A stretch of DNA of 64,000 bases, taken from the NCBI RefSeq assembly GCF_907165205.1, contig NC_058189.1:70750815-70814814 (forward strand), written 5' to 3'. Made by a program: the position numbers and the translations under genes. Source of the stretch: Coccinella septempunctata (taxonomy: Eukaryota; Arthropoda; Insecta; Coleoptera; Coccinellidae). Under the pieces are notes generated by a model that worked only from the letters and a program-made list of their open reading frames with translations, searched no databases and was not told where the DNA came from. This document shows positions 23,440 through 33,624 of the stretch, piece by piece. Position 1 is the stretch's first letter. The number at the start of each line of letters is the position of its first letter.

Positions 23440-24432
23440 ATTTTGAAAATCTCGATGCCTTGCACAGTACATTTTGAAATCAGTTTGTTATATTTACAGT
23501 TATTTGAAAATTGGAGGAACATTGTTAGAACTATGAGAAACATTTTGGTTAACATACGAGGTAGTAGGGTTATTTTGTTGAATATATTTTGCACTGTGAA
23601 AATTTTATTTGCCACCTCAACCTTATTTTTAAGTGGTTTTTCGATATATCCTTCAGCAACTTTTGATGATTTTCATCCGCCATGCCTGCACCAGAGTAAA
23701 CCAATATTGTTGCAGAAGACCGTCAAAAGCAGTCACCAGTTCTGTCGGATTTTCCAAGTTCAAATAACTAGCAACTATTTCAGGCATTTTTCTAAATTGA
23801 TGTATTCCTACTAATGGTCTAAAACCCTTTCTGCTTTGATATTTCAAGAAAAATCGGTCACTGTTCATATTTTCTGGTCCTAACGAAACATAGTTTCGAT
23901 AAAGATTCAAATACATCTGATTAACTACAAATGATCTCGGTTTGTTGGTCTTTGAATCAAGTAGGCTAATTAAAAGCTCAGATTCTAGGTCTTCTATATC
24001 GTGTAGAGACTAACTCATCCATTCTACAGGCCCCAGAAATACCAAAAAGCAACTTCAAAAATTATTAAATGTGTAATCTGAATAGAAATTAAAACCTTGT
24101 AAATTACCTTAATCATTGAATTTTCTTCACTGGAACTTCCTGAATAAATTTTTGGATTCTTTCCTTATTGAAATCTTATATTTCTTTGCCCTACAACCTT
24201 GAGCTTGACGTTTCAACAAAGAACGAAGTTTTAAATGCGTAGATATATCTACATTGTGTTTAATTGCATAAGGGTGGACTTCAACATTGATTAATTGGCT
24301 CACAATGGTGAAGATTCTATCTTAAAACAAAGGTCTAGGAAGTATGCCATAACAACATTCTCCGAGAAAGAACTCGTGTTTTTACTCTTGCGATAGTCCA
24401 TAAAACGTTTATATACATATTCGTACTTTTCT
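23440..24432 (-). pseudogene. Crypton-like tyrosine recombinase remnant, copy 1
   Basis: Read on the minus strand, conserved blocks of the DUF3504/Crypton class of eukaryotic tyrosine recombinases occur in the right order. They are: an N-terminal segment (FMDYRKSKNTSSFSENVVMAY), a KHNVDIST..LKLRSLLKRQ block, an exon junction near 24053-24110, a DLESELLISLLDSKTNKPR block, SDRFFLKYQSRKG, and a GDCF-stop-RSSATILV block. Last come a GG-stop-KSSKVAEGYIEK block with the expected catalytic Tyr codon at 23646-23648, and an Asn/Ser-rich tail. The His of the H-x-x-R box is Asp, its Arg is a TGA stop, and the Trp of the HGGW box is TGA. There are also several frameshifts. It is clearly dead. The 1-kb block is repeated at 52430-53590. 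Confidence 0.8.
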
Positions 24433-24458
24433 CTCTATTTCATAGGCAATTATTTTAA

Positions 24459-24480
24459 TGAGGCAGTTTTTACTGCCTCA
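24459..24480. other. perfect short hairpin
   Basis: TGAGGCAGT and ACTGCCTCA are exact reverse complements separated by TTTT, a 9-bp stem with a 4-base loop. It lies in the short gap between the Crypton remnant and the mariner. It could be an element boundary or a chance palindrome; no U-tract follows. Confidence 0.5.
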
Positions 24481-24558
24481 ACCAGCTCTAAAGGAGTCCC
24501 AGAAATGAAAAATTCATCATCACATATCATTATACACCACCAGTTAAATTAATATCTT

Positions 24559-24627
24559 AGGAAAAGCCTAGACTCTTGGCTTGAGTCTCAATCTTCACAG
24601 TCGCCCAGGAGTGTAAGGCTTTTCCTA
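24559..24627. other. 69-bp structured hairpin with nested stem
   Basis: The outer arms TAGGAAAAGCCT and AGGCTTTTCCTA are a perfect 12-bp inverted repeat. Inside, AGACTC and GAGTCT form a second 6-bp stem around TTGGCTT directly next to the outer stem. The remaining loop holds CACAGTCGCCCAGGAGTG. Terminal hairpin of an element, small structured RNA and chance are all open. It sits 43 bp left of the mariner. Confidence 0.45.
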
Positions 24628-24853
24628 CATAATTTTGAATCATTATTCGGTTAAAATTTCGTTATAATATTAGGTTGGGGAAAAAGAAATCCATTATTTT
24701 TTCGGTAGATGGCTGTAGTGATCGATATCTCGTAAATTATCGATCAAACAATTTCAAATTTATGCTCGTTGTCAAGGTAACAGTTCGCACTAAAAGAATT
24801 CGTTTGCAGTTTTTTGTTTTGTCCATTCAGTTCTGAGTTACACGGCGTTAAAG

Positions 24854-25879
24854 ATGGAAGTCAACAAAGAGAAAATTCGGTACATTTTACAGTTTTTCTT
24901 TGATAAGGGCGAAAATGCAAGTCAGGCGGCTGAAAATGTGAATAGTGTTTATGGTCCCGATACTGTAACAGCTAATTACGCGCAATTTTGGTTTCGTCGA
25001 TTCCGTTCGGGTATTTTTGACGTTGAGGATGCCCCTCGCACAGGCAGGCCCGTCGTCGAAAATGTCGACAGAGTCACTGAAATCATCGAAGTGGACCGGC
25101 ATGTTAGTAGTCGTAGCATCGCCCAGGAGTTAAAGATCGACCACAAAACAGTTTTAAACCATTTGCACAAAGCTGGGTTTAAAAAAAAGCTTGATGTTTG
25201 GGTGCCACACCAATTAACACCAAAAAACATGATGGATCAAATTTCCATCTGCGAAGCCTTGGCCAAACGTAATGAAATCGGCCCATTTCTTAAACGGATG
25301 GTGACTGGGGATGAGAAATGGGTCACATACGACAACATTATGCGAAAGCGATCGTGGTCAAAGCGCGGTGAAGCAGCTCAGACGGTGGCCAAACCGGGAC
25401 TAACGGCCAGGAAAGTTCTGCTTTGCGTTTGGTGGGATTGGAAAGGAATCATTTATTACGAGTTGCTTCCATATGGCCAAACATTAAATTCAGACATCTA
25501 TTGTCAACAACTGGACCGTCTGAAGCAGGCAATTGACCAGAAACGGCCAGAATTGGCCAACAGAAGAGGTGTCGTGTTCCATCAGGACAACGCCAGGCCA
25601 CACACTTCTATAGTGACTCGTCAGAAATTCCAGGAGCTTGGTTGGGAGGTTTTGATGCATCCACCATACAGTCCGGACCTCGCACCAAGCGATTACCATC
25701 TTTTTCTTGCATTGCAAAACTTTTTTAGTGATAAGAAATTGGCATCAAGGGAAGAGTGTGAAAATCAATTGCTGGAGTTTTTCGCTAATAAGGACCAAGA
25801 CTTTTATGGGAGAGGCATAATGAAGCTACCATTAAAATGGCAACAAATCATAGAACAAAATGGTGCATATTTGACCTAA
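24854..25879 (+). CDS. mariner transposase (DD34D)
   Basis: The 341-residue protein cuts and inserts the element at TA sites in the nucleus. The length is normal for mariner transposases (about 345). Residues 1-110 hold the paired helix-turn-helix DNA-binding region, with a GRP linker at about 64-66. WVPHQL at 116-121 is the family WVPHEL motif. The catalytic triad is visible: Asp153 in TGDEKW, Asp245 in HQDNARPH and Asp280 in YSPDLAPSDYH (272-282), with 34 residues between the last two. The start is the first ATG after the left terminal repeat and no upstream in-frame ATG competes. No stops, frameshifts or lost catalytic residues are seen, so an active enzyme is plausible. Activity itself is inference. 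Confidence 0.96.
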   Translation: MEVNKEKIRYILQFFFDKGENASQAAENVNSVYGPDTVTANYAQFWFRRFRSGIFDVEDAPRTGRPVVENVDRVTEIIEVDRHVSSRSIAQELKIDHKTVLNHLHKAGFKKKLDVWVPHQLTPKNMMDQISICEALAKRNEIGPFLKRMVTGDEKWVTYDNIMRKRSWSKRGEAAQTVAKPGLTARKVLLCVWWDWKGIIYYELLPYGQTLNSDIYCQQLDRLKQAIDQKRPELANRRGVVFHQDNARPHTSIVTRQKFQELGWEVLMHPPYSPDLAPSDYHLFLALQNFFSDKKLASREECENQLLEFFANKDQDFYGRGIMKLPLKWQQIIEQNGAYLT

Positions 25880-25902
25880 ATCGGACAATGCAAAACATGT
25901 TA

Positions 25903-25908
25903 AATAAA
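25903..25908 (+). promoter_or_regulatory. polyadenylation signal of the mariner transposase
   Basis: AATAAA lies 24 bases after the transposase stop codon and before the right terminal repeat, a suitable place for the 3' end of the transposase mRNA. Confidence 0.6.
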
Positions 25909-25958
25909 GTCTTGAAGTTCACGTAAAAATAATGGATTTCTTTTTCCCCAACCTAATA

Positions 25959-27364
25959 TTATAAAACCCAATTAACGTATAATACACAACCCCGAGATGT
26001 AGAAGAAGGGAAGTTTTATAAAACGCAAGGACCGAATTTCAAAATAGGTTATATTTTTTTTCAGAATGATAGAAAACATTTCGAAAATCTCTTTCAGGTT
26101 CCATAGAAATTCTTGCTATCGTAAATGGGTGTGCTTTTTTTTTGAATTTTTGGAATCACTAACCAAAAAGGAAAAACGAATGACATCTTCGAATAACAAT
26201 CGAATTATCTTCAAAGCAAGGTGTCACTCAACCCCCCTTTCCTTTTATGATCATTATTACGCTCACAGGGTTGAAACAAATTGGAAGCAACCCTATAAAA
26301 TATTCCCCTACGAACCAAAGTTAACTAGGTAACTTTGTAACTGTATAATAAAAATCATATTTTTCAGTTTCTTCAGTTCAGTTATGGATTTTCATCAAAC
26401 ATTGGCCATATCAGTAATTTTTACGAAACGACTGCTCGTGTTATCAAAACCACTCTGTAATATTACGATCAACCATTTCAATCTATGGCAGGGGTTTAAC
26501 TGTTAATGAACGGCAGCGAAAATTGCTAGTTAACTTTTCTCCCCCCAGAATATCGAATCCATTGGACCAGTGATATGAGAAATTTATAATACCGATTAAT
26601 GTACTACCACTGTTCGAATTTTATTGCATTAGATTGCATATAGAAGGGAGCAACCAACTTATCGACGGGATTGAATGAATAACGATCCCGTATCAGCGGT
26701 GTGGAAGTGATAAATCCGACCACCCCCTTGTTCTGCAACACGGGGAGAGGGAGGAGAGGACGATGCAAAAACAATTCGTTAGCGTGATTCATTATTAATT
26801 TCGCAGTCTTCAAGAACGGCTTTTTATTTATGGACGCATTAATCGATCTATTTCTCATTCTTAACTCGGAGAAAAATGAGACTAACCCTGGGATCCTGTT
26901 GGAGGATGGCCAAATTTAGGGGATGCGGAAAACGGGCCAACGTGGATTTTTTCCCGTCGCCAAAGTGTCGGGTAGGAAGTTCGTCCCAGTTTTCGCTGGA
27001 ACACAGATTCGGATTTTCTATCGCTACCCTTAAGTTGTATGGGCATATGCTGGATATCCAATAATTTTTGTTGGATGTTTTCAGGAAGGCTTATATTTTG
27101 CATTTTTGGACTTTCACGTGGTTTTTACTGAATGATATTTTGAAAACCACTGCACGTATTGAAGTGGATAAAAATGACTTGTAAATACAGAGTGTTCACT
27201 AAAGATTCGACAAAATTTCAGGAAGCGATTACTTGATTTAAGACATCAATATTTCGTGCAGAACAATTGGTCAAATAGAACCAGTACCATTTTTTGACAG
27301 AGATACGGAGAATTAGGTTTGTAGCTGAAGATATCCCTGAAAACACCACTAAAGCAGACAGTTG
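25959..27364. other. no gene seen
   Basis: Spacer with no recognised coding sequence. A block at about 26580-26870 is denser in homeobox-like strings (ATTAATTT, TTTATTTATGG, ATTAATCGAT) beside a GC-rich patch and might be conserved regulatory DNA. A TACAGAGTGTTCACTAAAG string at 27186 resembles a MITE end, without an identified partner. Confidence 0.4.
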
Positions 27365-28618
27365 ACCGACTATAGAACCGAACAAAATTTCAATGTTGAA
27401 ATATTTTATTACTAAACATAATCTCCTCTTTATTGGATACACTTATTACAGCGAACCTGAAACGTCTCTAGACCTGTTAAAAAAAAAGTTTCTTCTTGCT
27501 CTACAAACCAGACCTCCACAGCTTTTATCACCTCCTCGTTGGAAGAAAATTTACGACCTTTTAAACTTATTTGAACTTGAAACTTATTTTCAGTTGAGGA
27601 AAGAGATGATAGTCGGATGGAGCCAAATCTGGTGAATAAGGGGGGTGTTCTAGTAATTCAAACCCCTTAATCACGAATTTTTTGCATGCCAACATGAGAT
27701 TTGTGTGCAGGGGCGTTGTCCTGCAAAAACAAAACACCTTTGGATAGCTTTCCGCGTCTTCTCTCCTTGATTTTTTCCCGTAGATTGGTCAGTAATATCT
27801 AATAGTAATCTCCGGTATTGTTTTACCCTCATACAAAAAATCAATCATGATTACTCCATGGCAATCCCAAGAATCAAGAACTTGTCCAACAGATTTTTGG
27901 ACACGAAACTTCTAAGGTCTTGGAGAACCAGAGTATCGCCATTCCATCTATTGTTGCTTTGTTTCTGGATCGTAGAATGTACCCAAGTCTCATCCATAGT
28001 AAAAATTGGGTTTATGAAGTCCACATCGTTTTCAAATCGAGCACATATCGAATGCGATGCTTCTACCCATGCACGCTTTTGGTCAACATTCAAACATTTG
28101 GGGATCCATTTTACAGCAATTTTTCTCGTGTCCAAATTGACGTGAACTAAGTAAATGATGAACACGTTTGTATGAAATATTCAGTGCTTCAGATATCCAT
28201 TTTAGCCCAATTCGATGTTCTGATAAAATCATGTCATGAACTGCATCGATATTTTCGGGGACTGACACAGAAACTGGCCTTCCCGATCGGTTATCATCCT
28301 CAATGGAAAATTTACCTCTGTTTTTTTCTTTTCTTGCAGCCCAATTTTTCACGATCGTATACGAAGGAAATTGATCGCCAAGGGTATTAAGCATATCTTC
28401 GTAAATCTGCTCACCTCTTAGCCCTTTTAAATACAGCTACTTGATGATGGGTCGATACTCAAATTTTTTGATTTTCACAATTCTTTCGACTTATTGCGTT
28501 TTTTGATCTCAAACTTCACACTGATACTTCTTATGAGTTATTGTTCGTTGCTATGGTAATGCAATATTTTTTTATGCATGGAACTGGACTAGGTTAACTA
28601 GATATCAATACATCCCCG
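27365..28618 (-). mobile_element. second mariner family, copy A (decayed, one end lost)
   Basis: Read on the minus strand, the element starts CGGGGATGTATTGATATCTAG at 28618, beside TA, and contains a broken transposase. Recognisable pieces are MLNTLGDQFPSYTIVKNW, GRPVSVSVPENIDAVHDM, SEALNISYKRVHH, KWIPKCLNVDQKR, ICARFENDVDF and TMDETWVH. Frames shift several times. The far end keeps only the homologous string ending near 27365 (TCTATAGAACC-like in copy D) and lacks the terminal CGAGGATATATTGA. Same family as copies at 30688, 49110 and 50256. Confidence 0.85.
27851..28490 (-). pseudogene. mariner-type transposase pseudogene (copy A)
   Basis: The N-terminal helix-turn-helix half and the region around the first catalytic Asp (TMDETW) can be read in pieces on the minus strand. 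An AARKEKN string replaces the ASFKR of the other copies, and a deletion after WVH shifts the frame. The C-terminal part with the PDLAPSDYH box lies further left (27480-27720) in another frame. It cannot make a functional enzyme. Confidence 0.8.
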
Positions 28619-30687
28619 TATATCTTCTGTTAAGATTTTTTGCCGTATACTCAGTTAACAGTCTGTAGGTACGAAATCACCTGAAAAAAACGAAACCATA
28701 TATCTCCTACTGGGTTATGCGTCAACTTGCACTACTGCTGTTAGGACTGCCTTAAATGGAGATCAATCTAAACCGGTTAAGAATAATATCTCGCCTTCAA
28801 CCATATTTTGAAAAGTCATTTATTTCCTACTAAAATAAGTAATTTTCAATACTATTCGATGCACACGTGAACAATCATAAATCACTCGAAGCAATCAGCT
28901 TGAAAATTATGCGCAAAACGAAAATAATGGGAGAATAATTTCCAGTACTGCAGGGCATCGCTCAAAAATGGATGTTTCGGACATTTGGGATATTTTGGAG
29001 CGAGCAGCAAATATACAAATGGTGAATGAAGGGCTTATGTGTATCAGTATGTGTAAATTTATGACCATCATGAATCAAGCGGACTGGCGCATTCGCCATA
29101 TTGCAAAAATATGTCACCGACATCTCTCGATGGTAACTGTTCAACAGTATCTTCTTCAAACTGTTCCAAAAACTTATTCAAATTCATTTTAAACCTTCAC
29201 TCAGTATTTAAACACCATGCATCATTTTCACAAGTTATTCGATGACAGATAGGACACAGAATTTGATTATCTAAATGACATTCATAACCAAAATAAAAAA
29301 GGAGTGTACCTAAAGAATAATTCAATATTGACAATTTTATATTGGGCAAACTTTTTCTTCGAGAAGTAGCCAAGAGATTCTTAAGAGTTCCCAAGGAATT
29401 TTAATAACATGATTAGAGATTTTTGAATCAAATGGGTGGATGTAGGTCAATTGAATATTGAATTATTTACTTACACAATGGATATTATATCTAAGTTGTA
29501 GATGTATGTATTCTTTAACTGAAAATTTGTTTTTTTTAAGTCTAATACACCATGTAAGTTGAAAAAAATAAAGATTAGAGTTTCTAGTAGGTGTTTTTTA
29601 TTCTTGATTGAGTTCCTGAACCTATTATTTGAAGTTCTCATGTTGCATGGTTGGAAAAAATATGGAGAGTCATATGAACCTAAACTTTCTTTTGACTTAT
29701 TCACCAAGATAATGAGATTAGGTCAAGGTAGTCCCGAAATTTTTTTATCGATTCGATTTCATCGAGAATACTTGATAAGTTTATCGTTCGCCCACTGAAC
29801 ACTTCAGTGTGATAAACGATCAATTTCCTTTTGTCAACTCCCTAAAAAAACCCTCCAAAGCAAGGGACAAAATCTGCCCTCTAGATCGGCGAGAGAGATC
29901 CTCGAAGACCTTAAAACACTCATACTCACCCTCCAGCAACCAATATCATCTGCATATTTCATGAGTGGGCTGTGCAGTCATCCACTTATCAGATACTTTA
30001 CGTCCTCAGACAACTGTGATTTCCGTTGGTCGTTTCCACACCGATTGCACCTGTTGTAACAGGCCATGCCGTTCCGTCAGACCGTGGTTTCGAAATTAAC
30101 AACCGCGTCGTGGAACGCACCCGTCATGTTCGCGTTATTTGTTCTGTGAAATCGCGAGCATCTGTGGCGATTGTTTATGTCTGTGAGTCAGCCGTATTGC
30201 CTGCTAATTTATTTTTGATTCGCGATCCGTCCAGAGTGCTCTGAAACATGTCCGAACTGTTGGAAAAGATGTATTATGAACACTTCTCTATTCTATACTT
30301 AACGGTAATAAAAGCGTCGGTTTTATGACTGTTTTTGTGACGGATCTTTTCATTGAAATCGAAGCCAAAGAGTCTATTCTTTTTCTTTCGACCCAAGTCG
30401 TAGGTACATCACTGCTCCAAATGATTGCCGCTTGGCTTATCATGAGGAATTTCAAAATCTTTGTTGTTATGTTATGGGGCAATCACCTTGTAAACGAACA
30501 GACAGCTCTCAATCAACATGAAATTTTATATCCAAAGCTCTACAGCTGTAGAGAGAGAAAAACCGTAAAGAAAGATTATTTGACCCTATTATCTCTAGAG
30601 GGTCTTTGAAGAACAAGAACAAAATAAATCAACGAGGTTATGCTGATACTGCCTATTTCCAAGAAAGGCACTTGAGATCATTACATA
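28619..30687. other. no confirmed gene; one protein-like short segment
   Basis: This 2.07-kb spacer separates two head-to-head mariner remnants. On the minus strand, a 39-codon block starting at 29192 (MNLNKFLEQFEEDTVEQLPS, then RDVGDIF and CASPLDS) and the Cys-rich stretch upstream of it (CPICHRITCENDAWC, in 29197-29394) look protein-like and may be scraps of one decayed coding unit; I do not recognise it. A GC-richer patch at 29990-30245 carries a 72-codon plus-strand frame of unknown status. Confidence 0.35.
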
Positions 30688-31845
30688 CGAGGATGTATTG
30701 ATATCTAGTTTGCCTAGACCAGTTCCATGCATAAAAAATATTGCTTTACCATAGCAACGAACGATAACTCATAAGAAGTGTCAGTGTGAAGTTTGAAGTC
30801 GAAAAAAAGATGTTGTCCACCAAAATTGTGAAAATCGAAAAATTTGAGTATCGAGCCATCATCAAGTAGCTGTATTTAAAAGGGTTAAGAGATGAGCAGA
30901 TTTACGAAGATATGCTTAATACCCTTGGTGATCAATTTCCTTCGTATACGATCGTGAAAAATTGGACTGCAAGCTTCAAAAGAGGTAAATTTTCCATTGA
31001 AGATGATGACCGATCGGAAAGGCCAGTTTCTGTGTCAGTCCCCGAAAATATCGATGCAGTTCATGACATGATTTTATCAGAACGTCGAATTGGGCTGAAA
31101 CAGATATCTGAAGCACTGAATATTTCATACAAACGCGTTCATCATATACTTAGTTCACATCAATTTGGACATGAGAAAATTTGCTGTAAAATGGATCCCC
31201 AAATGTAATGTTGACCAAAAGCGTGCAAGGGTAGAAGCATCGCGTTCTATCTGTGCTCGATTTGAAAACGATGTAGACTTCATAAACCCAACTGTTACTA
31301 TGGATGACACTTGGGTACATTTCTACGATCCAGAAACAAAGCAACAATAGATGGAATGGCGACACTCTGGTTCTCCAAGACCTTAGAAGTTTCGTGTCCA
31401 AAAATCTGTTGGACAAGTTCATGCTTCTTGGGATTGCCATGGAGTAATCATGATTGATTTTTTGTATGAGGGTAAAACAATACCGGAGATTACTATTAGA
31501 CATTACTGACCAATCTATGGGAAAAAATCAAAGAGAGAAGACGCGGAAAGTTATCCAAAGGTGTTTTGTTTTTGCAGGACAACGCCCCTGCACACAAATC
31601 TCATGTTGGCATGCAAAAAATTCGTGATTTAGGGTTTGAATTACTAGAACACCCCCCTTATTCACCAGATTTGGCTCCATCCGACTATCATCTCTTTCGT
31701 CAACTGAAAAAGAGTTTAAAAGGTCGTAAATTTTCCTCCAACGAGGAAGTAATGAAAGCTGTGGAGGTCTGGTTTGCAGAGCAAGAAGAAACATTTTTGT
31801 TTGAATGGTCTAGAGACGTTGCAGGTTCTCTGTAATAAATGTATC
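30688..31845 (+). mobile_element. second mariner family, copy B (decayed, 3' end lost)
   Basis: It begins CGAGGATGTATTGATATCTAG after TA (30686-30687), and homology with copies A and D continues to about 31845 (TAATAAATGTATCCA), where it stops before the right terminal repeat. Orientation is opposite to copy A. The transposase is broken by an in-frame stop and frameshifts, but both the TMDDTWVH and SPDLAPSDYH regions are readable. Confidence 0.87.
30809..31835 (+). pseudogene. mariner-type transposase pseudogene (DD34D, copy B)
   Basis: Four readable stretches follow in order: MLSTKIVKIEKFEY at the start; 30912-31208 with the helix-turn-helix region and GRPVSVSVPENI-type linker (here SERPVSVSVPENI); 31165-31350 with the first catalytic Asp region as TMDDTWVHFYDPETKQQ; and 31566-31835 with QDNAPAHKSH and YSPDLAPSDYH, which keep 34 residues between the second and third Asp. 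Stops after KQQ and near the N-terminus and at least two frameshifts disable it. Confidence 0.85.
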
Positions 31846-33043
31846 CAGTGAATGACAGGATACCTCATGAGGCCATCCTCAGAATATCTAAGGAAGGTAC
31901 AGTCAATGAGAGAATTTAAAATCAGAGAGCCTGGTTCTCTCTGAACAAGTACAATACATTGCACGAGCTTACCTACCTAGTGATGTAATTATCAAATAAG
32001 TAAGCATTGAGTACTTCAACACGATGTGAAAGGAAATAAAGGAAGGCGAATACACCGCCCAAAACCTCAAAGCAAATACCATAAAACAGAACACAGATGG
32101 TCCAAAACCATAATAGATGCTGGAATATACGGGGCAAACACCAAGTGTGCAAAGTTTCATAAATATCATCCTTTTCGTTTCAAGGATATTCAATTGGTTC
32201 CATAGCTACTCTACCCCTACTCTGTATCCATCTGAAAATGATTTTAATTAATGAAGACGAACTGACAAACGACGTCTTGGTCAATTTTCTGAAGTGATAA
32301 TTCGTGGCGTGATTATAGTTATTATTTTGGATCACGTCTAGACGTCTTATTTCACAACGTAATTTGCCAACTAGGAACGTTGACTGTGTTAAATCAATTC
32401 CTTCAAGCTCCACTAGCTAATTCGTCTATACAGGTCTGATTTCACATTTCAATCCCGATGAATTCTTAACGGAGCAATTGGCCAGAACAGAGAGCGGTAA
32501 CTTGGTGTGAAGCTATGCAATTCCTTATAAATTGCGATGATATTCCGATTTCGCAGCAGCATAGAAACGAGTCAACAGATGCGGTGGTTGAATGCTGCAA
32601 TTAAATGGATGTCGATGTTATATATTGTTGGATATCTTTCGATTTCGTATTGCGGTACAATTCAGAACCGGAACGAAACAATTTACAGTGGGATTTGATT
32701 TTTAGGAAATTCATTTTGGATCCATGAAGGGATTCAAGAAAAAGAATACGTTCAGTCAGAGAACATCATCGTTCAAAAGTCCATAGCCTACGTTCATAGA
32801 GGGTTTTATTGATAGGTATATTATAGGTAACAATGTGAAATATAACTATTGCTGTTTTCCTCGCAATTAAAAGGGATAGAGACCTGCTGTTTCGAATACA
32901 TCACGTAATGAGGGGTTGTCTGATAGTCTGATGATACCATGCATCAACTACCATAGAAACAAGCAATTAGGACGTGAAAACTTTATGATAATCGCTGATT
33001 AACTGCGACATATCATGCGAAACATCAACCGTTATGTCATAAT
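31846..33043. other. no gene seen
   Basis: Spacer with only short frames. The left part contains AATCAGAGAGCCTGG, also seen near 44950, but the shared stretch is too short to call a repeat. Confidence 0.45.
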
Positions 33044-33624
33044 ACAGGGTGAGTCTTTGACTTCATACAATATTCTTGACTTCAAAAGAAATACTTTTTT
33101 CCTATACCAATTCATTCGAATTGGCTCGGTTTAAAGATACAGGCTGTTGAAAAAACCATAAACAAATGTTACTTTTAGTTCTATCTCACAAACGGTTTTA
33201 TGGAATGAAATCAATATCTGAATATAGTTTTTATACGATGAATCTTTTTCGAACACAAGAACGTCTTCCAGTTTTCTCCATATTATATACGTACCATAAA
33301 AATACCAAAAAATCAAAGAACCCAACTCTTGAAAATAAGTATAATGAACCGTTTTCGAGTAAATTGATGTTTAAGAATTAAAAAGTATCTGTGAAATTTG
33401 AAAAATTGGATACTAGACTGAATACAATGATGTTTAAAAGGTTCACAGATGTGTAGTGTCACAGATTTAGCTAGGATATTTTGTCTTTGCCAGGGGCGGC
33501 ACAGGTCATTATGAAAAATGGCTATATCTTTTTATCAGGGTCGAATAGGAAAAAATGGTTTAGGAAAAAAGTGTTGCTTTTGACCTCAAGAATCTACTAT
33601 TGAAATATTTGTACGAATCATAGC
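33044..33624 (-). mobile_element. ACAGGGTG-family MITE, copy 5, inverted and truncated
   Basis: It starts ACAGGGTGAGTCTTTGACTT, but the interior runs in the opposite direction to the other copies: the AGATACAGGCTGTTGAAAAA block, normally near the right end, comes first. The other end stops at TTTGTACGAATCATAG, before the terminal ACCCTGT. It is therefore an inverted copy missing the tip of one terminal repeat. Confidence 0.75.

Larger units (their letters stand above)
24670..25956 (+). mobile_element. complete mariner element with intact transposase
   Basis: The 1287-bp element begins TTAGGTTGGGGAAAAAGAAA and ends with the exact inverted copy; the two terminal repeats are identical over 32 bp. 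TA lies on each side (24668-24669 and 25957-25958), the standard mariner target duplication. One uninterrupted transposase frame fills the middle, with about 184 bp of leader and 77 bp of trailer that contains a polyadenylation signal. Size, ends and gene all fit a full-length mariner, and the perfect terminal repeats with an intact gene point to recent insertion. It resembles the mellifera group from memory, but I do not assign the subfamily firmly. Confidence 0.96.

Noticed and set aside
24887..25717. Minus-strand frames over the mariner
   Set aside because: They are antisense shadows of the intact transposase.
31846..32100. Retroelement remnant sharing AATCAGAGAGCCT with 44950
   Set aside because: The common string is 13 bp and no protein motif supports it on this side.
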